Source of the DNA: Achromobacter kerstersii
GTDB lineage: Bacteria > Pseudomonadota > Gammaproteobacteria > Burkholderiales > Burkholderiaceae_B
Length of the DNA: 64,000 nt
Assembly: GCF_902859595.1 (NCBI RefSeq)
Contig: NZ_CADIJQ010000010.1
Location: 186,001-250,000, forward strand
Reading direction: 5' to 3'
The notes beneath the pieces were generated by a model. That model had not been told where the DNA came from. It ran no database searches and saw only the letters and a list, made by a program, of their open reading frames with translations. This document shows positions 26,457 through 35,967 of this stretch, in pieces (within the stretch, counting starts at the first letter, position 1; each line of letters begins with the position of its first letter). Both the position numbers and the translations under genes were made by a program.

Positions 26457-27593
26457 TTAGTTGATCGACTTCACGGTCTGTACCGTTTGCGCGCTCGGGA
26501 ACAGGTTGCTGATGAAGCGGTTCCACCGCACCAGCGCAGCCGTATCCACGAACACGACGTCTTTGGGCTCCAGCTCGAACTTCGCTCCTACCGCCAAGGC
26601 CTGCGGCGACTTGGAGTTCAGATGGAACACCAGCGGCATCGCTTCCTCGGTACTGCGGACTACAAAAATTTGCGACGCGTCAGCCGTGAGCTGGTTAGGT
26701 CCTCCCGCCATGCCCAGCGCCTCGGTCAACGACATCCGTCCGTCGCGCATCACCACCGTGGTGGGCAGGAACACCTCGCCCATCACGAACACTTTGCTGT
26801 CGTCTCGCGGCGTGACACGCACGATGTCGCCCGACTTCAGCATCACTTGATTCAAGTCTTGGCCACGCTCGATCAGCGCAGGCAGATTCACGCGAGTCCG
26901 GCGTCCATCACGAATCACATAGACGGCGCTGCGATCAGCGGTAGGCAACAAACCTCCCGCGCGGTTGACCGCTTCAAGCAGAGTCATCGGAATGTCGTTG
27001 ATGGCAACCGTGCCCGGCAACTTCACTTCGCCTTCGACGTAGACACGCTTGCTTCGATAGCCCAGCACGCGTACCGTGATCTGCGGATCCTGGATGTACT
27101 TGCCGGAACTATTCACTATGAGATTGCGCGCCTGAAGTTCCGTCAACCCCGCCACTTTCAGCAATCCTGCATACGGAAATTGGATGTATCCAGTGGATGA
27201 GACCGTATAGCCCGGAATGCCCGAGGCGGTATCTCCCATGATTAGTTCGGTCACCCCAGTTCCGATGGCGTAGGTTTGCGTCGGAAGGACGAGCTCGGGG
27301 TGATCCCACACGACAATGGAGAGGATGTCTCCGGGTCCAATGCGGTAGGGTTCAACGGTACCGACCAGGCGTTCGACGCCGTCGTTATTGATCAATGCCT
27401 GGCGGGCGCGCAAGTCGTCCACCACGAGCGAAGGCGTAATTTCCTTGATCGGCGCCACGGAGTTCGGGTCCAGCGGATCAACGAGATGGCCGGCGCTGAA
27501 GGTCATACCGGGTGACAGGGCGCAAGCGCCTAGCGAGGACACGAGCGCGATAGCGGCGATGGCCCGGCTCAACGTTCCGAAAAATGTCGTCAT
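26457..27593 (-). CDS. wza: Outer-membrane polysaccharide export lipoprotein
   Basis: 378 aa from the ATG at 27593. A lipoprotein signal ends in SSLGAC (Cys about residue 24). The poly-export domain opens with YRIGPGDILSIVVWDHPEL near residue 85, followed by SLBB-type repeats (VYVEGEVKLPGTVAINDIPM and VFVMGEVFLPTTVVMRDG). Wza octamers form the outer-membrane channel for capsular or group-1 polysaccharide, working with Wzc encoded 84 bp downstream. It is the first gene of the minus arm; its promoter should lie in the 245-bp divergent region shared with wcaJ. Confidence 0.93.
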   Translation of the reverse strand: MTTFFGTLSRAIAAIALVSSLGACALSPGMTFSAGHLVDPLDPNSVAPIKEITPSLVVDDLRARQALINNDGVERLVGTVEPYRIGPGDILSIVVWDHPELVLPTQTYAIGTGVTELIMGDTASGIPGYTVSSTGYIQFPYAGLLKVAGLTELQARNLIVNSSGKYIQDPQITVRVLGYRSKRVYVEGEVKLPGTVAINDIPMTLLEAVNRAGGLLPTADRSAVYVIRDGRRTRVNLPALIERGQDLNQVMLKSGDIVRVTPRDDSKVFVMGEVFLPTTVVMRDGRMSLTEALGMAGGPNQLTADASQIFVVRSTEEAMPLVFHLNSKSPQALAVGAKFELEPKDVVFVDTAALVRWNRFISNLFPSAQTVQTVKSIN

Positions 27594-27838
27594 GGCAAAT
27601 CCACTGTGAATGACTTCGTTGCTTGGAAAGGAGCCCGATGCGTAACGGGTTGCGACATTCCACTCTCTTTTTGAAGCCCCGCACATTCGACGGATGCCCT
27701 AAGCCTTCTCCTACATCGTTTGGAGGTTTCGGGTACGCCTTGCACTCAATAAGATTTCGTCGGTAGCCACAAGTTTTGCGGCACTGCACCGTTGTTGTTG
27801 TCGCCGCAAGAAAGACTCCCCCCGAACAGGAGTGCGCG
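27594..27838. promoter_or_regulatory. Divergent control region of the exopolysaccharide locus
   Basis: 245 bp without a credible gene lie between wza (minus) and wcaJ (plus). By position it must hold the promoters of both arms. I see an AGGAG before wcaJ (27829-27833) and a TTGCAC hexamer near 27740, but no convincing -10/-35 pair. The sequence is somewhat AT-richer than the genes. Confidence 0.5.
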
Positions 27839-29248
27839 ATGGACCCGTCCCAATCGGACACGTCGGCAAGATTCAGTGGAGCAAGCTATCTATACCGCCT
27901 GCTCGACGCCGCGATCGTCATCACCTGCGGCCTGACTGCCACCGGCTTGAAATTCTCGGACGATGCATTGGCGGAACCGCCGCAAATTCATCTGTTCCTG
28001 GTGTATTTGTGCGGGCTGGGCGTGATTGCCCTGTTCCCCGCCTTCCGCCTGTATGTGTCTTGGCGGGGCCGGCTGCTGACGGATCTCGTCGTGCGCAGCC
28101 TGGCGGCGTGGGCGACCGTGTTCGCACTTGGCATTCTTGTCAGTTTTCTCATGCATCAGACCGCCGCGATATCGCGCATATGGGCGGCTACCTGGTTTGG
28201 CATGGCGGCGCTGACGCTGGCCGGCGTGCGCATCGCCGTCTATGCCGCGTTGGGCGCGGCGCGTGATCGCGGGCTGAATAAAAAGCATGTGCTGCTGGTG
28301 GGCTTTGGCGCACTGGGCCATGACCTGTGGCGCCGCGTTGAACAGTACCGGGGCGCGGGCTATGAAGTGGCGGGCATCTACGCCGAGCCGCATGAAAGCC
28401 TGCCGCCGCAAGTCCGCCGCCTGCATGATCTGGACAACCTGCACAGCTTCGTCCATGAAAACAATGTGCGCGAGATCTGGATCGTGCTTCCGATGGAGGC
28501 GGGCCAGGAGCTGCGCGAAGTGCTCTATCACTTGCGTAACGACTTGGTGGATATCCGCTGGATTCCAGATGTGATGTCGATTCAGCTGCTGGGCCATCGC
28601 ATCGGCGAATTCCTGGGGCTGCCCGCCATTCAACTGAATAGCCTGCCGGCGGCTGGCGTGCGCGGTTGGGCCAAGGAAGTGTTTGATCGCAGCTTCGCTT
28701 TTTGCGCGCTGATCGGGTTGTCGCCCGTGATGTTGTCCATCGCGCTGATGGTGAAGCTGACTTCACGCGGGCCGGTGTTCTTTACCCAGCCGCGCTTGGG
28801 CGTCGATGGCAAGGTCTTTCACGTCTACAAATTCCGCACGATGACGGTGCATGAGGAGCATGGCACTGTCACCCAGGCCACGCGTAACGACACGCGCATC
28901 ACCCGTATCGGCGGCTTCCTGCGCCGTACCAGCCTGGATGAGCTGCCGCAGTTTTTGAACGTGCTGATGGGCGATATGTCCGTCGTGGGGCCGCGCCCGC
29001 ACGCGCTGGAACATAACGAGATGTACAAGGACCTGGTGCAGCGCTACATGATGCGCCACCGCGTCAAACCGGGCATCACGGGCTGGGCGCAGGTGAATGG
29101 CTTTCGGGGTCAGACGGACACGCTGCGCAAGATGAGCGACCGCGTCGAGCACGACATCTATTACATCCAGCACTGGACGTTCAGGATGGACCTGCTGATC
29201 ATCGCCCGCACGGCCGTGTCGGGATGGACGGGCCGCAATGTCTACTAA
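27839..29248 (+). CDS. wcaJ: Undecaprenyl-phosphate hexose-1-phosphate transferase
   Basis: 469 aa from the ATG at 27839, preceded by AGGAG at six bases. The N-terminal half has four hydrophobic segments and a CoA-binding-like middle domain (VLLVGFGALGHDLW); the C-terminal half is the bacterial sugar transferase catalytic domain with VYKFRTM, RRTSLDELPQFLNVLMGDMS and VVGPRPHALEHN. It loads the first sugar-1-phosphate, usually glucose, onto undecaprenyl phosphate to start the repeat unit. It heads the plus arm. The sugar (glucose or galactose) is inferred from the family. Confidence 0.92.
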   Translation: MDPSQSDTSARFSGASYLYRLLDAAIVITCGLTATGLKFSDDALAEPPQIHLFLVYLCGLGVIALFPAFRLYVSWRGRLLTDLVVRSLAAWATVFALGILVSFLMHQTAAISRIWAATWFGMAALTLAGVRIAVYAALGAARDRGLNKKHVLLVGFGALGHDLWRRVEQYRGAGYEVAGIYAEPHESLPPQVRRLHDLDNLHSFVHENNVREIWIVLPMEAGQELREVLYHLRNDLVDIRWIPDVMSIQLLGHRIGEFLGLPAIQLNSLPAAGVRGWAKEVFDRSFAFCALIGLSPVMLSIALMVKLTSRGPVFFTQPRLGVDGKVFHVYKFRTMTVHEEHGTVTQATRNDTRITRIGGFLRRTSLDELPQFLNVLMGDMSVVGPRPHALEHNEMYKDLVQRYMMRHRVKPGITGWAQVNGFRGQTDTLRKMSDRVEHDIYYIQHWTFRMDLLIIARTAVSGWTGRNVY

Positions 29249-29753
29249 ACCTTTGGGATGGCCCGCCCACAGCACTGGGCCGCACAACACGTGCGCCGGC
29301 GTCCTCCCGCAGGCGGACTTCCGCCAGGCGGTGGAGATGCTGCCGCTGGTGTCCATTGACCTGCTGCTGCGCGACGCCGACGGCCGCTACCTGACCGGCT
29401 TGCGTACCAACCCGCCCGCGCGCGGCGCCTGGTTTGTGCCGGGCGGACGCATCCGCAAAAACGAATCCTTGCGCGACGCGCTCGCCCGCATCGCCCGCGA
29501 AGAACTCGGCCTGCCCATCGAGGCAGACGCGTGGACGCCGCGCGGCGTGTACGAACACTTCTACGGCACCAATTTCGCGGGTGAAGCCGGACGCTCCACC
29601 CATTACGTCGTCCTCGCCTATGAGGCCGAGCTGTCGCTGGACACCGCAAGCCTTCCCCAACGCCAGCACCAAGGCTACCGCTGGCTGCCCGCACAAGAGA
29701 TCGCCGCCGACCCCGGCGTGCATCCGTACACCCAGGCCTACTTCAAGGAGTGA
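29238..29753 (+). CDS. gmm: GDP-mannose mannosyl hydrolase (Nudix)
   Basis: 171 aa, overlapping the wcaJ end by 11 bp. The modified Nudix box of this family is visible: GGRIRKNESLRDALARIARE followed by ELG, with the upstream LTGLRTNPPARGAWFVPGG. GDP-mannose hydrolases release mannose plus GDP and may tune GDP-mannose or GDP-fucose pools. The same gene (wcaH) is part of the E. coli colanic acid cluster beside gmd and fcl. A short N-terminal tail of about 25 residues precedes the conserved part; an alternative start at the ATG at 29337 (MLPLVSIDL) cannot be excluded. Confidence 0.87.
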   Translation: MSTKPLGWPAHSTGPHNTCAGVLPQADFRQAVEMLPLVSIDLLLRDADGRYLTGLRTNPPARGAWFVPGGRIRKNESLRDALARIAREELGLPIEADAWTPRGVYEHFYGTNFAGEAGRSTHYVVLAYEAELSLDTASLPQRQHQGYRWLPAQEIAADPGVHPYTQAYFKE

Positions 29754-29758
29754 GCGCC

Positions 29759-31189
29759 ATGACGAATCCCCCTCCCCCCTACCGGGCAGTCATTCTTTGC
29801 GGCGGCTCCGGCTCGCGCCTGTGGCCGCTGTCGCGCGAACTGCTGCCGAAGCAGTTCATCCGTTTGACCGATGCCCGCAGCCTGTTGCAGAACACGCTGT
29901 TGCGGTTGGGGTCGGCCGGCGCCGAGGCCAAGCCGATGCTGGTGTGCAATGACGCCCACCAATACATTGCGGCCGAGCAGGCGCTGGAGCTGGGCATCAA
30001 GGACGCCGAGGTGATTCTTGAACCCTTTGCCCGCAACACCGCGCCCGCCATTGCGGCCGCCACGCTGCGCGCCATGCGTGATGGCGAAGACCCCATCATG
30101 CTGATCATGCCGTCGGACCATGTGCTGGAAGACGGCGAGGTGCTCAGCGCCGCGTTCGCCCAGGCCTATGAGGCCGCGCGCCAGGGCGCCTTGGTCACGT
30201 TCGGCATCACCCCGACCGCGCCGCTCAGCGGCTATGGCTACATCCAGTCGGAAGAGCCGGGCGTGATGGCGCCCGCGCGCCGCGTGCGCCGCTTCGTGGA
30301 AAAGCCGTCGCCGGAAGTGGCGCAGCGTTTCATCGAGGATGGCGGCTACTACTGGAACAGCGGCATGTTCGCGTTCCAGGCGTCTGTCTTCCTGTCTGAA
30401 ATGGCCCGGCTGGCCCCGAAGATGCTTGAGCAGGTGCAGGCAGCGGTTGCCACCGGCCACGGAGACAACGGGCTGTTCCACCTGGACGGGCCGTCGTTCG
30501 AAGCCTGCCCCAGCGACTCGATGGACTACGCCATCATGGAACGCACGGACAGCGCCGTCGTCATCCCGCTGGCCGCCTCGTGGAGCGACGTGGGCGCCTG
30601 GGACGCCGTCTGGGGCATCGCCCAGAAGACGGTGGAAGGCAACTCCACCACCGGCGACGTCATGGTGGAGGATTCGCGCAATTGTTTGATCCACTCCACC
30701 AGCCGTCTCGTCGCATCGGTGGGTCTGGACGACATTGTGGTGATCGAAACGGCCGACGCCGTGCTGGTGGCGCATAAATCGCGTTCGCAGGACGTCAAGC
30801 GCCTGGTCGAGATCTTCAAGACGCAGCATCGCTCCGAGCTGAACCATCACCGCGAAGTGCAGCGGCCGTGGGGGTCGTATGACTCGGTGGGCCAAGGCCC
30901 GCGCTACCAGGTCAAGCGCATCACGGTGAAGCCGGGCGCACGCCTGTCGTCGCAGATGCATCACCACCGGGCGGAACACTGGATCGTGGTGTCAGGCACG
31001 GCGCGCATCTACAACGGCGACAAGCAGTACCTGCTGACGGAGAACCAGTCGACCTACATCCCGCTGGGGGAAACCCACAGCCTGGAAAACCCGGGAAAGA
31101 TTCCGCTGGAAATCATCGAAGTCCAATCGGGCGCGTACCTGGGCGAGGACGACATCGTCAGATTCCAGGACATGTATGGCCGGGTCTGA
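29759..31189 (+). CDS. manC: Mannose-1-phosphate guanylyltransferase / mannose-6-phosphate isomerase, bifunctional
   Basis: 476 aa. The ATG at 29759 is preferred because AAGGAG at 29745-29750 lies 8 bases before it; a GTG at 29750 is in frame. The N-terminal nucleotidyltransferase has ILCGGSGSRLWPLSRELLPK and RRFVEKPS; the C-terminal cupin isomerase domain has QMHHHRAEHWIVVSGTARI and YIPLGETHSLENPG. Type-II PMI-GMP enzymes convert fructose-6-P to mannose-6-P and mannose-1-P plus GTP to GDP-mannose. With algC and pgi the full route to GDP-mannose is encoded at the locus. Confidence 0.94.
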   Translation: MTNPPPPYRAVILCGGSGSRLWPLSRELLPKQFIRLTDARSLLQNTLLRLGSAGAEAKPMLVCNDAHQYIAAEQALELGIKDAEVILEPFARNTAPAIAAATLRAMRDGEDPIMLIMPSDHVLEDGEVLSAAFAQAYEAARQGALVTFGITPTAPLSGYGYIQSEEPGVMAPARRVRRFVEKPSPEVAQRFIEDGGYYWNSGMFAFQASVFLSEMARLAPKMLEQVQAAVATGHGDNGLFHLDGPSFEACPSDSMDYAIMERTDSAVVIPLAASWSDVGAWDAVWGIAQKTVEGNSTTGDVMVEDSRNCLIHSTSRLVASVGLDDIVVIETADAVLVAHKSRSQDVKRLVEIFKTQHRSELNHHREVQRPWGSYDSVGQGPRYQVKRITVKPGARLSSQMHHHRAEHWIVVSGTARIYNGDKQYLLTENQSTYIPLGETHSLENPGKIPLEIIEVQSGAYLGEDDIVRFQDMYGRV

Positions 31190-31589
31190 AAGGCAGGCGC
31201 CTCACGAACCGTTCTGGCGTCCCGGCATGGCTCGCATCTGCCTGCCTCTGGCGGGTGTGTTCTTCGCGGTGCTGATCACCGTGGGGAACCTGCCTGGCCT
31301 GGCTGCCGACATGTCAGACGCGTTTGGCGACAAGCGCCTGCATCTTCTGGCTTACGCCTTCCTGACCGGTTTGATTTACCTGTCGGTCAACCGGCGCCCG
31401 GCGCTGGTGGCCATGCTGACCATCACGGCCTTGGGCGCATTGGATGAATCAATCCAATCCTTTTTTCCCTATCGACAGGCTGAACTCTTAGACCTTTTGG
31501 CCGATATCTTGGCGGCTGGTGCAACAGTAATCTCATTGCACATTGGTACCGCAGCCTTCGGCTCCTTTCGTGCAGTTACTAAGTCTTAA
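31176..31589 (+). CDS. VanZ-family small membrane protein
   Basis: 137 aa with about four hydrophobic segments (residues near 20-38, 50-65, 72-90 and 105-125). The VanZ-like signature is the charged [17 protein letters not shown] followed by [20 protein letters not shown]. The start overlaps manC by 14 bp; a second ATG at 31227 would shorten the N-terminus. The function of VanZ-like proteins is not settled. Its place between manC and gmd, with tight spacing, argues for a part in making, modifying or exporting the polymer. Confidence 0.8.
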   Translation: MAGSERQAPHEPFWRPGMARICLPLAGVFFAVLITVGNLPGLAADMSDAFGDKRLHLLAYAFLTGLIYLSVNRRPALVAMLTITALGALDESIQSFFPYRQAELLDLLADILAAGATVISLHIGTAAFGSFRAVTKS

Positions 31590-31599
31590 GGATACAACC

Positions 31600-32709
31600 A
31601 TGCCAAAACGGGCACTGATTACCGGCGTTACCGGACAAGACGGCGCCTATCTGGCGGAGTTCCTGCTGGCCAAGGGCTATGAAGTCCATGGCATCAAGCG
31701 GCGCGCTTCGCTGTTCAATACCGCGCGTATCGACCATCTGTACCAAGATCCGCACGATAAGCCCCGCAATTTCGTGCTGCATCACGGCGACATGACTGAC
31801 TCGTGCAGCCTGATCCGGATCGTGCAGTCGGTGCAGCCCGACGAGATCTATAACCTGGCCGCTCAAAGCCATGTGGGGGTCTCGTTCGAAGAGCCGGAGT
31901 ACACCGCCAACGCCGATGGGCTAGGCACGCTGCGTTTGCTGGAAGCCATCCGCATCCTCAAGCTGGAGGAGAAGGCGCGTTTCTATCAGGCGTCTACGTC
32001 CGAACTGTATGGCCTGGTGCAGGAAACGCCGCAGAAGGAAACCACCCCCTTCTATCCGCGCAGCCCCTACGCCGCCGCCAAGCTCTACGCCTACTGGATC
32101 AGCGTGAACTACCGCGAAGCGTATGGCATGTACGCCTGCAACGGCATCTTGTTCAACCACGAATCGCCCAAGCGCGGCGAAACCTTCGTGACGCGCAAGA
32201 TCACCCGCGGCCTGGCGCGCATTGTGCTCGGCCTGCAGGAATGCCTGTACCTGGGCAACCTGTCTGCGCTGCGTGACTGGGGCCATGCCCGCGACTACGT
32301 CGAAATGCAGTGGTTGATGCTGCAACAGGACACGCCGGAGGACTACGTCATCGCCACCGGCATGCAATACAGCGTGCGCGAATTCATCAATACGGCGGCG
32401 CGCGAGCTGGGCATTCTGCTGGCGTGGGAAGGCGAAGGCCTGGAAGAAACGGCCACCGTGCTGTTCTCGCCGGTGCACGACGTCAAGCCGGGCCAGGTCA
32501 TCGTGCGCGTCGACCCGCGCTATTTCCGTCCGACCGAAGTGGAAACCCTGTTGGGCGACCCCACCAAGGCGCGCGAAAAGCTGGGCTGGTCGCCGCGCAC
32601 CACCTTCCAGGAGCTGGTCAAGGAAATGGTGGAGAGCGACCTGAAGGATGCGCGCCGCGACGCGCTGGTCGAGCAGAACGGCTACGAAATCTACGCCTAC
32701 AAGGAGTAG
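31600..32709 (+). CDS. gmd: GDP-mannose 4,6-dehydratase
   Basis: 369 aa from the ATG at 31600 with TAAGGA upstream. Extended [22 protein letters not shown] (NADP site), catalytic [11 protein letters not shown] and [15 protein letters not shown] (YxxxK), and [19 protein letters not shown]. It forms GDP-4-keto-6-deoxy-mannose, which Fcl, encoded 6 bp downstream, turns into GDP-L-fucose. The length and motif order match Gmd closely. Confidence 0.95.
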   Translation: MPKRALITGVTGQDGAYLAEFLLAKGYEVHGIKRRASLFNTARIDHLYQDPHDKPRNFVLHHGDMTDSCSLIRIVQSVQPDEIYNLAAQSHVGVSFEEPEYTANADGLGTLRLLEAIRILKLEEKARFYQASTSELYGLVQETPQKETTPFYPRSPYAAAKLYAYWISVNYREAYGMYACNGILFNHESPKRGETFVTRKITRGLARIVLGLQECLYLGNLSALRDWGHARDYVEMQWLMLQQDTPEDYVIATGMQYSVREFINTAARELGILLAWEGEGLEETATVLFSPVHDVKPGQVIVRVDPRYFRPTEVETLLGDPTKAREKLGWSPRTTFQELVKEMVESDLKDARRDALVEQNGYEIYAYKE

Positions 32710-32715
32710 CGCGCC

Positions 32716-33678
32716 ATGACGAACCTGGACCAACGCGTGTTTGTCGCCGGCCACCGTGGCATGGTGGGCGCCGCGATCACGCGCGAACTGCGCCGCCGCG
32801 GGTACGAGCAGGTGCTGACCCGCAGCCACGCCGAGCTGGACCTGGAAAACCAGAACCAGGTGCACCGCTTCTTTTCGACCACGCCGGTCGATGTGGTGTA
32901 CCTGGCCGCCGCCAAGGTGGGCGGCATTCTGGCCAACCAGAATCATCCGGTGGACTTTCTGTACAAGAACCTGATGATCCAGTGCAACGTGATCCGCGCC
33001 GCCTATGCGGCCGGCGTGCGCAAGCTGCTGTTTCTGGGTTCGTCATGCATCTACCCCCGCGAAGCCCCGCAGCCGATTCACGAAGACGCCTTGCTGACCG
33101 GCCCGCTGGAAGCCACCAACGAGCCCTACGCCATCGCCAAGATCGCGGGCTTGAAGTTGTGCGAGGCCTACCAACGCGAGTATGGCGCGCGCTTCATCTG
33201 CGCCATGCCCACGAACCTGTATGGGCCGCACGACAACTACGACCTGCATAGCAGCCATGTGCTGCCCGCGCTGATCCGCAAGTTCCATGAAGGCCGCGAA
33301 GCCGGTCAGGAGAGCGTGACGATCTGGGGCACGGGCACGCCGCTGCGCGAATTCCTGTACGTGGACGATCTGGCCCAAGCCTGCGTGATGCTGATGGAAC
33401 ATCCGGATGCCACCGGCATGTACAACATCGGCGCCGGCAAAGACATCTCGATTGCGGATCTGGCGGCGCTGGTGGCGCGCGTGGTGGGCTATCAAGGCCG
33501 CATCGTCTACGACACCAGCAAGCCCGACGGCACGCCGCGCAAGCTGATGGATTCGTCGCGCGTGCAGGCGCTGGGGTGGCAACCCGGCATCTCGCTGGTA
33601 GACGGCATCACGCTGGCCTACGGACATTTTCTGCGTGAACGCGCAGACCAATCCCAACAGGCGCTGCCCGTGGCCTGA
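32716..33678 (+). CDS. fcl: GDP-L-fucose synthase
   Basis: 320 aa extended SDR with epimerase and reductase activity. [19 protein letters not shown] is the family N-terminus (GxxGMVG), then [16 protein letters not shown] with the catalytic Ser, and [18 protein letters not shown] with the YxxxK pair. [19 protein letters not shown] and [11 protein letters not shown] follow. It converts the Gmd product to GDP-L-fucose. A GAGTAGCGCGCC leader with GGAG lies ahead of the ATG. gmd-fcl adjacency is as in colanic acid clusters (where it is also named wcaG). Confidence 0.95.
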   Translation: MTNLDQRVFVAGHRGMVGAAITRELRRRGYEQVLTRSHAELDLENQNQVHRFFSTTPVDVVYLAAAKVGGILANQNHPVDFLYKNLMIQCNVIRAAYAAGVRKLLFLGSSCIYPREAPQPIHEDALLTGPLEATNEPYAIAKIAGLKLCEAYQREYGARFICAMPTNLYGPHDNYDLHSSHVLPALIRKFHEGREAGQESVTIWGTGTPLREFLYVDDLAQACVMLMEHPDATGMYNIGAGKDISIADLAALVARVVGYQGRIVYDTSKPDGTPRKLMDSSRVQALGWQPGISLVDGITLAYGHFLRERADQSQQALPVA

Positions 33679-33713
33679 GGGCCGCGCCAGCAGCTTCAAC
33701 CACAGGCTTCCCG

Positions 33714-35030
33714 ATGCTTGGATTCGTCAGAAAACACATCGCCGGCAATGCTTCCTTCTGGGGGCTGGTGGAGTACGGCATCGGCCCCGTTGCGGCGCTG
33801 GTGGCCTTGCCCATTCTGTTCCGCCAGTTGGGTACGGTGGGCTTTGGCCAGTACTCGATGATCATCGCGCTGGCCGGGTTCGGCAACGCGGCCAACCTGG
33901 GCGCGGCGGTCACCGCGACCAAGCTTGTGTCCGAACGCCTGCACGAACCTGGCGGCGCTTACCGTGCCGCCGGGGTCAGCATGTCGTTGATTGGCTGCGC
34001 GCTGGGCGTGGTGACGCTGGCCGCGGTGTTGCTGTGGGCGGTGGTGGGCCTGGGTTGGCCCGCCGCGACCTTTGGCGGCGTGGCCGTGACGCTGCTGGCC
34101 ATGCCCGCACTGGCCATCTACCTGACTCAACAATATGACCAGCTTTTCTCCGGCTGCCTGAAAGGCCGGGAAGATTTTCGTGCGACCGCCTTGTGCGAAC
34201 TGTTCAGCCGCACCGGCACGATGGCGCTGGCCTGCGCCACGGCCGCGCTGACGGCATCGCCCACGTGGACCGGGGTCGCACAAGCGTTCGGGCTGCTGGT
34301 GGCCGGCACGGTGAAGATGCGCGTGTTCTCGCGCGCCTACGGCCGGGTGTTGGTGCGCCCGGTGCGTGATCGCGCGGCCATGTCTGACGCATTCAAGTTT
34401 TCGCGCTGGTCGTGGCTGAACAGTCTGAGCGCGCTGGCCTTCGGCTCGGTGGACCGCGTGCTGGTTGGCAGCATGATGGGCCCGGCGGCGCTAGCCATCT
34501 ACACGGTGGGCGTGCAAGTGGGCCAGATCATCCACACGGCGTCCGTCGCCATCTTCCAGAAAGCGATGCCGCGCGTCAGCCGCCTGACGGTGTCGCCGCC
34601 TTATGTGGGCGCAGCCGAACGCGAGATCCGCCGCATGATGATGTGGAACCTGGTGCTGTCAGCCAGCGCCACACTGGCCGTGCTGGCGGTGAGCCATCCG
34701 CTTTTGAATCTGCTGTTGGGCGACAACGTGGCCACCGGCCACCTGGGCACCTTTCAGTTGCTGATCGTGGCGTCGGGCTTGTTGTCGCTCAACGCCGCCG
34801 CGCACTTCTCGCTGCTTGGCCTGGGGAATTCCCGCGCCGTCGCCATTCTGAATGGTCTTGGCGGGCTGGCGATGCTGTGCGTCATGGCTGGACTCGTACA
34901 CGCGGCCGGTGAACACGCCGCGGCTTGGGGCCGCATGGCCTACGCGGCGATCACGCTGGCCGGCGTGGCCCTCGCCATCCGTCAATCCCGCCCCGACTTC
35001 CCGGGCGCATTGCCTGCGGCCACCCGATAA
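33714..35030 (+). CDS. wzx: Wzx-type lipid-linked oligosaccharide flippase
   Basis: 438 aa, almost wholly hydrophobic with about 12 membrane helices in the MATE/PST arrangement. The start MLGFVRKHIAGNASFWGLVE is typical of polysaccharide-biosynthesis flippases, and ALAFGSVDRVLVGSMMG near the middle is a usual conserved segment in Wzx. It should move the undecaprenyl-diphosphate-linked repeat unit across the inner membrane for Wzy. It lies between fcl and a glycosyltransferase in the plus arm. Confidence 0.85.
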   Translation: MLGFVRKHIAGNASFWGLVEYGIGPVAALVALPILFRQLGTVGFGQYSMIIALAGFGNAANLGAAVTATKLVSERLHEPGGAYRAAGVSMSLIGCALGVVTLAAVLLWAVVGLGWPAATFGGVAVTLLAMPALAIYLTQQYDQLFSGCLKGREDFRATALCELFSRTGTMALACATAALTASPTWTGVAQAFGLLVAGTVKMRVFSRAYGRVLVRPVRDRAAMSDAFKFSRWSWLNSLSALAFGSVDRVLVGSMMGPAALAIYTVGVQVGQIIHTASVAIFQKAMPRVSRLTVSPPYVGAAEREIRRMMMWNLVLSASATLAVLAVSHPLLNLLLGDNVATGHLGTFQLLIVASGLLSLNAAAHFSLLGLGNSRAVAILNGLGGLAMLCVMAGLVHAAGEHAAAWGRMAYAAITLAGVALAIRQSRPDFPGALPAATR

Positions 35031-35037
35031 CACCCAC

Positions 35038-35955
35038 ATGCTGAGGTCTTACATGCGCAAGCGTCATAACGAGTATTCACGTCAGCTCATCGACTTCGTT
35101 CGCGAGCTTCGCCCGCCCGCGCCGATCGCCGGCGGCCTGTTGCCCAAAGTGACCATCGTGACCCCCTCGTTCAACCAGGCGAAGTTCCTGGAACGCACCA
35201 TTCTGTCGGTGTTGAACCAGGGCTATCCGCGTCTGGAATACATCATCATCGACGGCGGTTCCACCGATGGCAGCGTGGACATCATCCGCAAGTACGAGCG
35301 CTACCTGACCTATTGGGAAAGCACCCCCGACCGCGGCCAGTCGCACGCCATCAACAAGGGATTCGAACGCGCCACGGGCGATTACGTGGGCTGGCAGAAT
35401 TCCGACGACCTGTACTTCCCGGGCGCGTTGCGCAAGCTGGGCGCGGCCGCGGCAAAAGGCCGCGCGCCAATCGTCAGCGGCAACCTGTTCGTGGCGGATG
35501 CCGACAACAAGATCTTCCGCAAGATCCACTACACGCCCGTCAACCGCGGCACGTTGACGGTGGTGAAGGCGTCGATTCCCAACCAATCGGCCATTTTCCG
35601 CCGCGACCTGCTGCGCAAGTACGGGCTGCTTCAGGAAAGCATGCGCTACTGCATGGACCTGGAGCTATGGAGCCGGCTGCTGCGCGAAGGCAAGAACCTG
35701 ATCGTGCCGGATGCGCTGGGCGTCTACACCGCGCATGACGAAACCAAGACGGCGCTGATGCAGGACGTGCTGCTGGAAGAGCGCGAACAGATCGTCACCC
35801 GCATCCGGCGCACGGAGCCGGGGCTGGGCCGGCTGTTCGAACTGTCTTGCCGCGCGTCCAAGGTGGCGGCGCACGCCCGTCAGGGCGACCTGTCGTACCT
35901 GTTCGAAAAGCTGACCACGAAAATTTTCGGACGCGACGACTGGGCCGCGCACTAG
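35038..35955 (+). CDS. Glycosyltransferase family 2
   Basis: 305 aa from the ATG at 35038, 7 bp after wzx; another in-frame ATG at 35053 is possible. The GT-A fold shows VTIVTPSFNQAKFLERTILS, the nucleotide-binding IIIDGGSTDGSVDII, and WQNSDDLYFPGAL where DD is the metal-binding motif. It resembles the WcaA-type transferases of exopolysaccharide clusters. The donor and linkage cannot be read from sequence. It is one of four transferases that extend the lipid-linked unit. Confidence 0.88.
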   Translation: MLRSYMRKRHNEYSRQLIDFVRELRPPAPIAGGLLPKVTIVTPSFNQAKFLERTILSVLNQGYPRLEYIIIDGGSTDGSVDIIRKYERYLTYWESTPDRGQSHAINKGFERATGDYVGWQNSDDLYFPGALRKLGAAAAKGRAPIVSGNLFVADADNKIFRKIHYTPVNRGTLTVVKASIPNQSAIFRRDLLRKYGLLQESMRYCMDLELWSRLLREGKNLIVPDALGVYTAHDETKTALMQDVLLEEREQIVTRIRRTEPGLGRLFELSCRASKVAAHARQGDLSYLFEKLTTKIFGRDDWAAH

Positions 35956-35967
35956 GACGACACCGAC

